Positions 23,794 through 33,147 are shown, counted from the first letter of the stretch. The stretch is 64,000 nt of DNA from Desulfocapsa sp050291935 (GCA_050291935.1 JBNKKR010000018.1:3957-67956); one strand, 5' to 3'. Made by a program: numbers and translations. The notes: generated by a model from the letters alone, not told the origin.

Positions 23794-24594
23794 TTATTGC
23801 ACAACCTTTGCGCTTTCAACGATTGCTTCGTATTTGTAGCCGGCACCAAAATCTTTGTTGGCGGCCAGTACCCCTTCCATGGTCACAGTGTCACCCACTT
23901 TGACACTGTCGTTGCTGGTGATAACAAGATCATGACTGTTTGTCGTGGGATCTCCGCTACCATCTTGCAAATGTATCCAATTGCGTCCCATGATCATCGG
24001 GCTAAATTTTACCACTTGTCCTCTAATGCGAAGGGTTTTTCCGTTGAGAGCCTCTTTTTTAGAAAAGATATCTCCCACCCGATACCCATTCTCTCCCTCT
24101 GCTTTATCAACGCTGATATCAGCAAAAGGGGTAATGGCGCCAAGGCTTCCGCCTGAACCTGCAGCCTGCACCTGATGTGCCTGGGGCTCTTGTCCTTCGG
24201 CGGCAATAGCACTGGCAAAAGAGTCAGCACCACTGTTTGTTTGTTTAGGGCCCAAGTGAGGGGAAGCGGCTGCCTGAACAAGCCCTTCGGAAAAGATAAT
24301 GGATGCAAAGGTGCGATTAAGGGTTTTGCTGCTAAAATTTTTCATCACCATTCCAGGGCGGCAGCTTACCTCTTCTCCTACTGCCACCTTACTCTGGGGG
24401 ATGGCTATCCATGGTTTTGCCGAGCCGGTGTCAATTTGCAGGTACGTGTATCCTCCACTGTCCATGGTTTCTAAAACTTTTCCTGTCAAGCTGCCATCGC
24501 CCGCCTGCGCAGATGTGGAAGTAACTAAACCTACAAAAACGGCCAAGCCAATGGCCAGGCAGAATAGCAGTCTTTGGTATGCTGTTTTTTTCAT
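23794..24594 (-). CDS. Exported double OB-fold protein, NrfJ-like
   Basis: A signal peptide (residues 1-31, ending SAQA) precedes two OB-like domains. The first has GKVLETMDSGGYTYLQIDTG, then PGMVMKNFSSKTLNRTFASI and IIFSEG. The second has VGDIFSKKEALNGKTLRIRG, then KFSPMIMGRNWIHLQDGSGD. A Gly/Ala/Gln-rich linker joins them. Similar proteins are found beside cytochrome c nitrite reductase genes (NrfJ), and single-domain versions are common in anaerobes. The function is unknown; a periplasmic location is inferred. Confidence 0.75.
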   Translation of the reverse strand: MKKTAYQRLLFCLAIGLAVFVGLVTSTSAQAGDGSLTGKVLETMDSGGYTYLQIDTGSAKPWIAIPQSKVAVGEEVSCRPGMVMKNFSSKTLNRTFASIIFSEGLVQAAASPHLGPKQTNSGADSFASAIAAEGQEPQAHQVQAAGSGGSLGAITPFADISVDKAEGENGYRVGDIFSKKEALNGKTLRIRGQVVKFSPMIMGRNWIHLQDGSGDPTTNSHDLVITSNDSVKVGDTVTMEGVLAANKDFGAGYKYEAIVESAKVVQ

Positions 24595-24635
24595 TTGAAC
24601 GGTCCTTTGCTAAAATAATGGTGTAATCCCTTGCT

Positions 24636-25160
24636 CTAATCCCCTTCGATCAGAAAAGAGACGAATTCAAGAATACTTTTTGACCAGAGTTCGTATGCTT
24701 TACGTTGTAAGTGTACGCCATCACCCTGGAAAAATTCGGGAGTGGGCTTGAATCTGGTAAACATGTCGAGGTAACAAGATCCTGTTTGTTGGGTCATTGG
24801 CTCAATCTTTGCGTTTATTTGCTGCAAAGCATCCATGTTGAGCCAGGGGAGTTGAATGGGGAGCAGGCTGTTGGTAATGACTTCTGTTGTTGGGTATTGC
24901 GAAGTCAGCGCCACAATGATTTGCCGCAAGGGTTCTAAGAAACTGTAGTCTTCAATGATCAGATTATTTGTTCCAATCATTAACAATATCATTTCTGGGT
25001 CTTTAATGGACTGCGTGATGGCCGGAATGCGAGTTAACAGCCCTTGGGTGGTTTCCCCGGGGACGCCACGGTTGATAATGGTAAAGTGGGGCATTCGCTC
25101 TTGCCAATCATAATCAGCGATAAGCGAATCACCTAAAAAGAGAAAAGTACCTTGTTTCAT
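24636..25160 (-). CDS. SGNH/GDSL-family esterase or lipase
   Basis: The four SGNH blocks are seen: FLFLGDSLIADYDW (Ser), NRGVPGETTQG (Gly), LMIGTNNLI (Asn) and GDGVHLQRKAYELW (Asp and His of the triad). No signal peptide is visible, so it is likely cytoplasmic. It acts on an ester or acyl-thioester bond; the substrate is unknown. It lies in the minus-strand series after glgX. Confidence 0.85.
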   Translation of the reverse strand: MKQGTFLFLGDSLIADYDWQERMPHFTIINRGVPGETTQGLLTRIPAITQSIKDPEMILLMIGTNNLIIEDYSFLEPLRQIIVALTSQYPTTEVITNSLLPIQLPWLNMDALQQINAKIEPMTQQTGSCYLDMFTRFKPTPEFFQGDGVHLQRKAYELWSKSILEFVSFLIEGD

Positions 25161-25238
25161 CTGCTACTGGCTTGCCTTATACGTTTTAAAGTAATAGGTG
25201 ACAAGGATAAATCTTCTCATCCAAAATGGCAAGGGTAT

Positions 25239-27350
25239 CTATTCTGAAAATGTGTACCCCCCCTGTTTTTGTACTGATGTTGTCCTAAGCACCACTGCTG
25301 CCATCGCCAGCACACGAACCCGACCACGTTCCAGCTGCCTGGTGGAAAAGGGTGTTTTGGGAAAATCGTTGGGGGACTTGCGCGCGGTATCAACCATACA
25401 CGCCCACCCCCCTTTTTTTTGGGACGGGCGTGGCAAATTAAACTCTACGTCCCCAACCCGTTGCCCGTTGAGCAGTATCAGAAAATCAGGCTCATATTCG
25501 CCCCCTTTGAGGGTGAAGGCAAGGGTGTGGCATCCGCCGGACCAATCCTCTTTGTCCGGTTGTAATGAGTGCCAGATAATTTCTGCATCGCTGCTATTTT
25601 GAAAGAAATTTCGTCTGCGAAAAATCGGGTATGTTTTGCGAAGGAGAATACATTTTCTAAAAAAACGTAATAATCCACTGTTCTTTTTACAAAGGGTCCA
25701 GTCAACCCAACTCGTTGCATTGTCTTGACACCAGCTATTGTTGTTGCCTGCCTGACTTCGGCCAAACTCATCACCGGCGGTGATCATTGGTACTCCCTGG
25801 GAGAGGAAGAGGAGCAGTCCAAAGCTTCGTATACGGCGCATGCGCATAAGGTGAATTTCCGGGTCGTTGCTTTTTCCCTCAACGCCACTGTTCCAACTGA
25901 GATTATGATTGTCACCATCCCGGTTGTCCTCCCCGTTGTTGTGATTGGCCTTCTTTTCATAGCTTACCAGGTCAAACAGGGTGAATCCGTCGTGACTGGT
26001 GATAAAGTTGATGGAGTTGCACGGTGTGCGGTCGCTGCTCTGGTAGAGGTCTGAACTCCCTGCAATACGAGTGGCGAGATTGGCAATGGAATTGCTGTGT
26101 CCTGCCATAAAGGCGCGGATGTCGTCTCTAAATTTTCCATTCCATTCCGCCCATCGGCTATCGCGGGAGAAGCTGCCCACTTGATATAATCCCGCAGCGT
26201 CCCAGGCCTCTGCAATTATTTTTGTGTCTCTTAGGATGGGATCCTGGGCAATCATTTCAATCATCGGTGGGTTGGCAAGCACCTCTCCATTGGAATCTCG
26301 CCCTAAAATGGACGCCAAATCAAAGCGAAAACCGTCAACATGCATTTCCATGACCCAGTAACGTAAGGACCTGAGGATAAATTCACGAACAACCGGATGA
26401 TTGCAGTTGAAGGTGTTGCCGCAGCCGGAATAGTTTAAATAATGATGTCCACTGTTTTTATCAAGAAGGTAGTAGATGGTGTTGTCAATGCCCCTAAAAC
26501 TTGTACTATTCCCCTCATAACCACCTTCGCCGGTATGGTTGTAGACCATATCGAGAATGACTTCAATTCCGGCCTGATGCAGGCTACGGACCATCGTTTT
26601 AAATTCTTTTATATGCTGTTTATGGTTTGCCGCAAGACCTGATTTGAGTGCGAAAAAAGAGATTGGATTATAGCCCCAAAAGTTTTTTAGCTTCTCACCG
26701 CTCTCGGGATGGGTAAAGGTGTTGTCGTTTTCGTCCCATTCTGTTACCGGCATAAGCTCAACAGCGGTCACACCAAGTTTTGTGAGATAGGGGATTTTTT
26801 CGATAATGCCAAGATAGCTCCCCGGGTTTTTCACCTGTGAACTCTGGTCCCTGGTAAAACCGCGAACATGCAGTTCGTAGATAATGGAATCCACCATGGG
26901 GATTTTGAGTGGTCGATCATTCTGCCAGTCAAATTCGTGGTCACTGAGTCTGCAGACGGGAATGGTATTGGGAAAAGATGGCGCACCCCATTTACGGCCT
27001 TTGATATTTTGACAATAGGGATCAATCAGTACCTGTTTGTTGTTGAATATCAGACCGGTTTTTTGGATGTCGCTCGTTCCGCTTATCCGGTAGCCGTAAG
27101 AGAAATCACGCTCGTTGGTAATAAGTAAAATATGCCAGATATCGCCGGTACGGTTCAGGTTTGGGTCAAAAGGGATCTCAATACGCTGAAGTGTTTGCCC
27201 ATGGCCCTCACGTTCTATAACAAGATGCACTGCAGTGGCGTGTCTCGAAAACAGGGTAAAATTAATGCCGTTTTCAACAACCACTGCTCCGCCGGGGAGA
27301 GGGTAGCCTCTCTTGCAGGAAAAGGAAGAAAAATTTTTTTTCTTGCTCAT
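25239..27350 (-). CDS. glgX: Glycogen debranching enzyme GlgX (isoamylase type)
   Basis: GlgX cleaves alpha-1,6 branches of limit dextrins in glycogen breakdown. A CBM48-like N-terminal domain (PLPGGAVVVENGINFTLFSR) is followed by the GH13 barrel. The catalytic blocks are DMVYNHTGEG, DGFRFDLAS (nucleophile Asp), IIAEAWDAAG (acid/base Glu) and NFITSHDGFT. Length 703 residues is normal. No other glycogen gene lies nearby. The gene is head to head with the DUF1566 gene. Confidence 0.94.
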   Translation of the reverse strand: MSKKKNFSSFSCKRGYPLPGGAVVVENGINFTLFSRHATAVHLVIEREGHGQTLQRIEIPFDPNLNRTGDIWHILLITNERDFSYGYRISGTSDIQKTGLIFNNKQVLIDPYCQNIKGRKWGAPSFPNTIPVCRLSDHEFDWQNDRPLKIPMVDSIIYELHVRGFTRDQSSQVKNPGSYLGIIEKIPYLTKLGVTAVELMPVTEWDENDNTFTHPESGEKLKNFWGYNPISFFALKSGLAANHKQHIKEFKTMVRSLHQAGIEVILDMVYNHTGEGGYEGNSTSFRGIDNTIYYLLDKNSGHHYLNYSGCGNTFNCNHPVVREFILRSLRYWVMEMHVDGFRFDLASILGRDSNGEVLANPPMIEMIAQDPILRDTKIIAEAWDAAGLYQVGSFSRDSRWAEWNGKFRDDIRAFMAGHSNSIANLATRIAGSSDLYQSSDRTPCNSINFITSHDGFTLFDLVSYEKKANHNNGEDNRDGDNHNLSWNSGVEGKSNDPEIHLMRMRRIRSFGLLLFLSQGVPMITAGDEFGRSQAGNNNSWCQDNATSWVDWTLCKKNSGLLRFFRKCILLRKTYPIFRRRNFFQNSSDAEIIWHSLQPDKEDWSGGCHTLAFTLKGGEYEPDFLILLNGQRVGDVEFNLPRPSQKKGGWACMVDTARKSPNDFPKTPFSTRQLERGRVRVLAMAAVVLRTTSVQKQGGYTFSE

Positions 27351-27493
27351 ATCGATAATGATAACTATAATTATTTAATAGTTTGGTGCAGCGTGGAAGT
27401 GTGTTTATTGGTAAAAGAATACACCAGCATGTCAAAAAGGTGAAGGATTCTGTTTGTTGACGGATCCTGATCGCAGACGAAAGGAGTTTTGAT

Positions 27494-28441
27494 ATGGGAA
27501 TGTTCCAGAAATTAAAGATTGGCGATGAAGTAACTCCGGAAATTGATTGGGAAATGACGCCGGAGCTTACTTTTGGTACCTTTGAATCCTGGGGCGGACG
27601 AGAGCGTGTCCGCAGTAGAGTAAGTAACACCGAACGGGTCTATTACTTCTTTGTTGACAATTGGGAGCAAACGCCAAAGCTGTGTCTTATGGAGAGAGGT
27701 GTTAAACATGCCGAAGTGGTGGCAGAGATCAAGGCGCCCGAGGAAATGCTTAAAAGCTGTGTGGCCAAACAGGGTTCCTCCTCACTGTTTGAAAAAAGTT
27801 ATGCAGTTGATACAACGATAAAAGAGTGGCTCATTGCCAATATTCTTACTGGTGAAAATGACTCAAAGGTGATTCCCATTACCAAAGAGGTAATTGTTGA
27901 GGATATGGGTGAACCGCTTCCGTTGCTTGGGAAATCAAATTTTAGTGGTGATGTGATCACGTTACCGTCTGAAGAATCCTTTTTGCAGGAAGAAGAAATT
28001 GGAACTTTTATGCAGAAGTGGAATTTTTTTGAGAAAGAGCATAATCCCAAAGGGGCGTTTCACAATCATTTTGTAGACGTTGGAGATGGGCAAACCGTCG
28101 TGGATCAAAAAACCGGACTGATGTGGCAGCGGACAGGGCTGGATATAACGTCCATACGCACCATGCTTCGTAATATCGAACGGTTGAATAAAGAGGGTTT
28201 TGCGGGGCATCATGACTGGCGAATGCCTTCCATGGAGGAGGCGATGTCATTGATGGAACCAACGAAAAACCGCAAAGGTGTCCATCTGCGGCGCTGTTTT
28301 TCCAGGGAGCAACCATTTGTTTTTGTGGCTGCAAAACGAAAACCCGGAGGCTATTGGTTCGTCGATTATAAACAGGGACGCTGCTTCTGGTCATCGGGGA
28401 CAATTCCCGGCGGATTTGCAAGGCTTTGTCGTAGTCTCTAG
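27494..28441 (+). CDS. DUF1566 (Lcl-type C-terminal) domain protein
   Basis: The last 120 residues carry the DUF1566 pattern: FVDVGDGQTVVDQKTGLMWQ, then HHDWRMPSMEEAMSLM and GGYWFVDYKQGRCFW. This is a C-type-lectin-like domain found in many proteins of unknown role. The first 180 residues have no recognisable domain. There is no signal peptide, unlike many DUF1566 proteins. It converges with rtcR 30 bases downstream. An AAAGGAG lies upstream of the ATG. Confidence 0.8.
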   Translation: MGMFQKLKIGDEVTPEIDWEMTPELTFGTFESWGGRERVRSRVSNTERVYYFFVDNWEQTPKLCLMERGVKHAEVVAEIKAPEEMLKSCVAKQGSSSLFEKSYAVDTTIKEWLIANILTGENDSKVIPITKEVIVEDMGEPLPLLGKSNFSGDVITLPSEESFLQEEEIGTFMQKWNFFEKEHNPKGAFHNHFVDVGDGQTVVDQKTGLMWQRTGLDITSIRTMLRNIERLNKEGFAGHHDWRMPSMEEAMSLMEPTKNRKGVHLRRCFSREQPFVFVAAKRKPGGYWFVDYKQGRCFWSSGTIPGGFARLCRSL

Positions 28442-28470
28442 CAGGTAATTACTTAGTAAATATGTATGGA

Positions 28471-30099
28471 TCAGCCATGCCGGAATGGGGTATGGCTGAT
28501 TGCGTTCCAGTTTAGGCCAAACTTTGCCAGGTACTTCCTGAGCCTGTCCGAATCATTGGTCTGTTTTTTCTTGCCCCTGGAGATCGCAAAGAGTTCGCGG
28601 CCGGCAGCGGAGAGTGTTGGCGACTCATTGCAGACGTGTATTACCTCCGCCAGTTGGATTTGATCGAACAGATCCATCTGCTCTATATTGCCCGGTGGCA
28701 GCAATTGTTTGAGGATTTGTTCCTGCTTTGCAGTGGAACTCCCTTGCCATCTGTTACGCAGACTCGTGATCTCTTCTTTTACTTCTTTGCAAGTGATGCG
28801 CCCGTGGGGAGCCAGGGTTGCCATTCGGGTAACGGCACCGGTGAGATCTCTGAAATTGGCCTTCCACAACCCTTCTGTTGAGGTGGCAAATTGCAGAAAA
28901 CGCTGACGTGCTTCTTTGTTCATACTTATTCGATTACCTGTTTTGGCTCCAAACTTTGCAAGTTCATACTCAAGGTTTGGTTCAATATCCTCAGGGCGCT
29001 TTGCAAGGGGAGGTAGAGCAAAGGTCCACAGGTCGATCCTTGCCAGTAAATCTTCTCGAAATGTTCCTTTGTTACACTCTTGTTGCAGGTCACGGTTGGT
29101 TCCGCAGATAAGTTGAAACTCGGAAGAACTTTCCTGGTCAGCACCCACCGGTAAAAAACATTTTTCTTCAATGGCGCGCAAGAGCATTGCCTGTTCGTCG
29201 ACTCCCAATTCTCCAATTTCATCAAGAAAGAGTAGGCCACCATCAGCAGAACGTAACAGGCCGGCCCGTTCGTGGGTTGCACCGGTAAAGGCTCCCTTGG
29301 TATGCCCAAAAAGGGCTGCCATACCATTTTCACCCCTAAGGGTTGCGCAGTTGACCTCAACAAGTGCACCGCTAATCGTTCTTTTGTTCTTCTTGAGCTC
29401 GTAAATTTTTTTGGCAAGTAAAGATTTTCCCGCTCCCGTTGGGCCGGTCAAAAGGATCGGTTCCACCGAATGCGCGGCAACTTTTTCAATTTGCTCAATA
29501 AGGTGATTAAATTCCCTGTTTCTGGTTTCTATACCCGATTTGAGAAAGGATATGGAGTCATGCCATTCCTGTTGAAAGCGACTGGCGATATGGTCATATT
29601 TGGAGAGATCGAGGTCGATGATGGAATAGGTTCCCGAGGCGTCCGCCTTTCTTCCTCGTCCTGGCCCGGTTTGAATAAGCTTTGCTGGAAAGTATCTGGC
29701 TTCGGTGAGCAGAAACATGCAGATTTGGGCCACATGGGTACCGGTGGAGATATGAATTAAATATTCATCCTCCTGCTCAAAGGGATAGCGCTTGGCAAAG
29801 TCGTGGAGGGTGGCAAAAACTTCTTCAAAATCCCAAGGATTACGTAGGGAAATTTTATGGCAGACTATTTCGGTCTCAGGTGAAATAGTTGCAATATCCC
29901 TGCAAACCTGTTGTAACAGTGGGCTAAACTGCTTCTGGTAGAGCAGTTCAAAACGATGGACCAGCAGATCTTCATGCTGACACAGGCTGACGGTGGGCCG
30001 CCAACGTTCCCAGCGCCCCTTTCCTTTACCGGTATTGTCCAATGTGGAGCCCAAAAGGCCAATTACAACCGTCTTCTTCATGCCTGGACTGTAGATCAT
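28471..30099 (-). CDS. rtcR: Sigma-54 dependent activator of the RNA repair operon, RtcR
   Basis: The N-terminal 180 residues are a CARF-like ligand domain (VVIGLLGSTLDNTGKGKGRW; LIHISTGTHVAQICMFLLTE). The AAA+ core shows LTGPTGAGKSLLAKKI, the sigma-54 contact loop HTKGAFTGAT, Walker B GGLLFLDEIGEL and the arginine-finger region FREDLLARIDLW. A C-terminal DNA-binding region follows. RtcR is thought to sense a damaged-RNA-derived ligand and to activate rtcBA, which lies divergently. AGAGGGG precedes the ATG at 30099; another ATG at 30081 has no good site. Confidence 0.94.
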   Translation of the reverse strand: MIYSPGMKKTVVIGLLGSTLDNTGKGKGRWERWRPTVSLCQHEDLLVHRFELLYQKQFSPLLQQVCRDIATISPETEIVCHKISLRNPWDFEEVFATLHDFAKRYPFEQEDEYLIHISTGTHVAQICMFLLTEARYFPAKLIQTGPGRGRKADASGTYSIIDLDLSKYDHIASRFQQEWHDSISFLKSGIETRNREFNHLIEQIEKVAAHSVEPILLTGPTGAGKSLLAKKIYELKKNKRTISGALVEVNCATLRGENGMAALFGHTKGAFTGATHERAGLLRSADGGLLFLDEIGELGVDEQAMLLRAIEEKCFLPVGADQESSSEFQLICGTNRDLQQECNKGTFREDLLARIDLWTFALPPLAKRPEDIEPNLEYELAKFGAKTGNRISMNKEARQRFLQFATSTEGLWKANFRDLTGAVTRMATLAPHGRITCKEVKEEITSLRNRWQGSSTAKQEQILKQLLPPGNIEQMDLFDQIQLAEVIHVCNESPTLSAAGRELFAISRGKKKQTNDSDRLRKYLAKFGLNWNAISHTPFRHG

Positions 30100-30248
30100 T
30101 TGCCCCTCTTGAGCAAGAAAATATTCTATATGCTAGAATTATATCTAGTTTTTGCTTGTCTTGAATGTTGCTCGATATCGTCTTGTTTTTTTTGATACTA
30201 TTTTTAAAATCAGCATGATAGCTGTCTTAGTAATGATTTCTCCTTCTC

Positions 30249-30264
30249 TGGCATGATCATTGCT
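30249..30264 (+). promoter_or_regulatory. Sigma-54 promoter of rtcBA
   Basis: TGGCATGATCATTGCT fits the -24/-12 consensus (TGGCAC-r-N4-TTGCw) with exact GG-to-GC spacing and one mismatch. It faces rtcB, 69 bases before its ATG, in the intergenic region shared with the divergent rtcR gene. Confidence 0.85.
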
Positions 30265-30332
30265 TTACCGGGAAGAGCAATATTGATGGTGTGTTACCAA
30301 AATGCATGAAGTGAGGATCTATTGGAGAACAT

Positions 30333-31523
30333 ATGAAAAAAGTAATCAGCAGTGAAAGAAAACCGATAAAATTGTGGCTTGATGATATTGAAGACGCGGC
30401 ACTTTCCCAGGCCAAAAATCTGGCAAATTTACCTTTTACCTACAAACATGTGGCCGTTATGCCGGATGCTCATCCTGGGTACGGAATGCCGATTGGTGGC
30501 GTTTTGGCCACAGAGGATGTGGTAATACCAAATGCTGTGGGGGTTGATATCGGTTGTGGAATGTGTGCACTGCAAACCTCTTTACCAGCCATTGATCAAA
30601 GTGTTTTGAAAACAATCCTGGGCTCCTGGCAGCTAAGAAAAGGGATTCGCGGAGCCATTCCATTGGGGTTTAAGCATCATAAAAAAGCACAAGACGTGGA
30701 AGATATGCCGGATCTTGAGCGGGTAGCCGGGGTGAAACATTCCCAGGTGGAGAAACATTTTAGTGCAGCCCGTAAGCAGTTGGGAACCCTTGGTGGTGGA
30801 AATCACTTTATTGAAATCCAACGTGGAAGTGATGGTGCTCTGTGGATCATGATTCATTCCGGAAGCCGGAATATTGGGTTACAGGTCGCCAGATACTATA
30901 ATCAGCTGGCAAAAGAGATGAACGCGAAATGGAAAAGTGAAGTGGTTGCAAAATGGGATCTTGCTTTTCTGCCCCTGGATTCAGCTGGTGGGCAGGATTA
31001 TCTGGCTGAAATGGAATTTTGTGTGGATTTTGCCCTGGCAAATCGAAAACATATGATGGAACGGGTAAAAGAAGTAATGGTTGATGTACTACCGGATATT
31101 ACATTCTCATCAATGATTAATATTGCCCATAACTATGCAGCACTGGAGGAGCATTTTGGAAAAAATGTCATGGTGCATAGGAAAGGTGCTACCAGGGCAA
31201 GGCTTGGTGAGCAGGGGATTATTCCGGGTTCTCAAGGGAGTAAAAGTTTTATCGTCAAGGGCAAAGGAAACCGGGAGAGTTTTTCCTCCTGTAGCCATGG
31301 AGCAGGCCGGGTATTGGGACGTAAACAGGCCCAGCGGAATCTCAACCTTGCCGAGCAGCAGCAAATCCTGGATAAGCTTGGGGTCTTGCATGCATTACGA
31401 GGGAAGTCCGGGCTTGATGAGGCGCCAGGTGCGTATAAAGATATAGATACGGTGATGGCTAACCAGACAGATTTGGTGGATATAGAGATAGCGCTCACCC
31501 CCCTTGCGGTTGTAAAGGGATAA
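30333..31523 (+). CDS. rtcB: RNA-splicing ligase RtcB
   Basis: RtcB joins 2',3'-cyclic phosphate or 3'-phosphate RNA ends to 5'-hydroxyl ends using GTP and Mn. Metal and catalytic residues are seen: PDAHPGYGMPIGG, Cys75 in VDIGCGMCA, GGGNHFIEI, HSGSRNIG and SCSHGAGRVLGRKQA. The last block includes the GMP-accepting His region. Length 396 residues is close to E. coli RtcB. TTGGAG lies upstream of the ATG. Confidence 0.96.
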   Translation: MKKVISSERKPIKLWLDDIEDAALSQAKNLANLPFTYKHVAVMPDAHPGYGMPIGGVLATEDVVIPNAVGVDIGCGMCALQTSLPAIDQSVLKTILGSWQLRKGIRGAIPLGFKHHKKAQDVEDMPDLERVAGVKHSQVEKHFSAARKQLGTLGGGNHFIEIQRGSDGALWIMIHSGSRNIGLQVARYYNQLAKEMNAKWKSEVVAKWDLAFLPLDSAGGQDYLAEMEFCVDFALANRKHMMERVKEVMVDVLPDITFSSMINIAHNYAALEEHFGKNVMVHRKGATRARLGEQGIIPGSQGSKSFIVKGKGNRESFSSCSHGAGRVLGRKQAQRNLNLAEQQQILDKLGVLHALRGKSGLDEAPGAYKDIDTVMANQTDLVDIEIALTPLAVVKG

Positions 31524-31544
31524 CAAAGAAGAATTGTAAGAGGC

Positions 31545-31587
31545 CCCGGTAAGCGAGGAAAGGGGTATCTAATTATCGCTTACCGGG
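31545..31587. repeat. Perfect 12-bp inverted repeat between rtcB and rtcA
   Basis: CCCGGTAAGCGA (31545-31556) and TCGCTTACCGGG (31576-31587) are exact reverse complements with a 19-base loop. No T-run follows, so it is not a standard terminator. It would fold in the rtcB-rtcA mRNA and could set the ratio of the two products. Confidence 0.75.
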
Positions 31588-31624
31588 TTGCGGCGAAAAG
31601 GATACTTCATAAGAAGAAAGAACA

Positions 31625-32650
31625 ATGATTTGTATTGATGGGGAAAAGGGAGAAGGGGGTGGGCAGGTGCTGCGAACGGCCCTTGGCCTCTCTGTGGTTA
31701 CGGGAAAGGCTTTTCAGATGAAAAATATTCGTGGAAAACGAAAACGGCCTGGGTTGTTGCGTCAGCACCTAACCGCCGTTCATGCAGCAGCTGCAATAGG
31801 TGGTGCGAGGGTGCAAGGGGCTGAGATAAAATCTGGTGAATTGGAGTTTATACCGGCCACCATCCAGGCTGGAACCTATCATTTTGCCATTGGCACTGCA
31901 GGGAGCTGCAGTTTGGTGTTTCAGGCCATACTGCCCGCTTTGCTTATGGCTGGGGCTGCATCTAACGTTACCATTGAAGGGGGAACACACAATCCCTTTG
32001 CTCCCACCTTTGATTATCTGCGTAGCACCTTTTTTCCGGTGCTGCAGGCAATGGGCGTGCATGTGGAAGCGGAGCTTGTTCGTCCTGGATTTTATCCTGC
32101 AGGCGGTGGTAAAATTCGTATCAGCTTTGATCCTCCACTCAAGTTGACTCCGGTTCGGTTCTCCAAGTTGTCCAGGGCGCATTGCCGGGCAGAAGTTATT
32201 TGTGCGGATCTGCCAGATCATATTGGACGAAGGGAGCTTGCAATTATCAAGAAAAAACTTAAAACCGATGAGGCGGAAAACAGCTTTATAAACTATTCCC
32301 AGTGTGGGCCTGGTAATGTTGTTTCCATTTTTGTGCAATCAGATCAACTTACGGAGACATTCGTTGCCTTTGGCGAAAAACATGTCAGAGCAGAACGGGT
32401 GGCTAAACGACTGGTTGGGCAAGTAAAAAAATATGTGCAAACTGGAGTTGCCGTTGGGCCGTATCTTGCCGATCAACTGCTTATCCCCATGGCGCTTGCT
32501 GGAGAGGGAGACTTTTTGAGTTGTAAACCGACACAGCACACTTTAACCAATATTGAGGTGATACAGCAATTTCTTAGGAGGGAAATTGCTGTTGTTCAGG
32601 TTGATGAGAAGGTGTGGCGAATCTCTATTGCCACGCAGAAGAGTAAGTGA
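31625..32650 (+). CDS. rtcA: RNA 3'-terminal phosphate cyclase RtcA
   Basis: RtcA converts RNA 3'-phosphate ends to 2',3'-cyclic phosphates with ATP. Signature stretches are GEKGEGGGQVLRTALGLS, RKRPGLLRQHLTAV and GGTHNPFAPTFDYL, and the AMP-accepting His305 is in CKPTQHTLTNIEV. Length 341 residues is normal. It follows rtcB by 101 bases that hold a strong hairpin. Confidence 0.95.
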   Translation: MICIDGEKGEGGGQVLRTALGLSVVTGKAFQMKNIRGKRKRPGLLRQHLTAVHAAAAIGGARVQGAEIKSGELEFIPATIQAGTYHFAIGTAGSCSLVFQAILPALLMAGAASNVTIEGGTHNPFAPTFDYLRSTFFPVLQAMGVHVEAELVRPGFYPAGGGKIRISFDPPLKLTPVRFSKLSRAHCRAEVICADLPDHIGRRELAIIKKKLKTDEAENSFINYSQCGPGNVVSIFVQSDQLTETFVAFGEKHVRAERVAKRLVGQVKKYVQTGVAVGPYLADQLLIPMALAGEGDFLSCKPTQHTLTNIEVIQQFLRREIAVVQVDEKVWRISIATQKSK

Positions 32651-32664
32651 CGGCCCAATTTTTG

Positions 32665-32796
32665 CTAATGCCCCCCATATACCTTGCTTCGGTGTCCAAC
32701 ACGCAATACAAGGACAAGGATCTCTTTTTGGGCCTTTTTTCCGAGTTTTTTCAGTTGGCGTTTTGCTGTATCGGAAATTTCAACTCTCCAGGCCAA
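32665..32796 (-). pseudogene. RelE-type toxin gene with an in-frame internal deletion
   Basis: A TTG-started frame of 43 codons overlaps the end of the antitoxin gene. It begins AWRVEISDTAKRQLKKLGKK, the common RelE start, and ends LVLVLRVGHRSKVYGGH, the common RelE end. A full RelE is about 85-90 residues. Some 45 codons of the middle are gone while the frame is kept. Most of the catalytic surface is lost, so activity is not expected. This repeats the situation of the YoeB gene at 15342-15500. Confidence 0.75.
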
Positions 32797-33019
32797 GCTC
32801 TTTCTCCACCTCACTTATGGAATAGGTACGTTCCTCACCCTTGCGAATCCGCTCTAAGCTCCCTTCAGCCAGATAGACATCCTCCAGCTCATCCAACTGA
32901 CTTAAAATAGCCTCTTTGATATAAAACGCCTTTGTTCTTCCAGTGGCTGCAGCCAGCTCATTTAATCGTCTTTCTGCACTTTCCGGCAACCGTACTGATG
33001 TGGGCATGTTTCCCTCCAT
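32780..33019 (-). CDS. Ribbon-helix-helix antitoxin (RelB/CopG type)
   Basis: The 79-residue protein begins with MPTSVRLPESAERRLNELAA and GRTKAFYIKEAILSQLDELE, the ribbon-helix-helix fold of RelB-like antitoxins. A C-terminal toxin-binding arm follows (LERIRKGEERTYSISEVEKE). A start at the internal Met (MPTSVRL) is also possible. Its toxin partner, overlapping the 3' end, is internally deleted, so this antitoxin may now serve only as a repressor. Confidence 0.87.
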   Translation of the reverse strand: MEGNMPTSVRLPESAERRLNELAAATGRTKAFYIKEAILSQLDELEDVYLAEGSLERIRKGEERTYSISEVEKELGLES

Positions 33020-33147
33020 TTGCTGTATCGCTTGTATTCGATGTATTTATTGTATTTATTTTTGTTGAAGGTGTCAAATTTTGTTGAGAAGGCGTTTATT
33101 TTAGATGAAGGGAATGCGTGGCGTATATCTGTTGCCACGTGGAAATA

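Noticed and set aside
27274..27630. Open frames opposite the start of glgX and the DUF1566 gene
   Set aside because: They are shadows on the other strand of well-supported genes and lack protein-like features.
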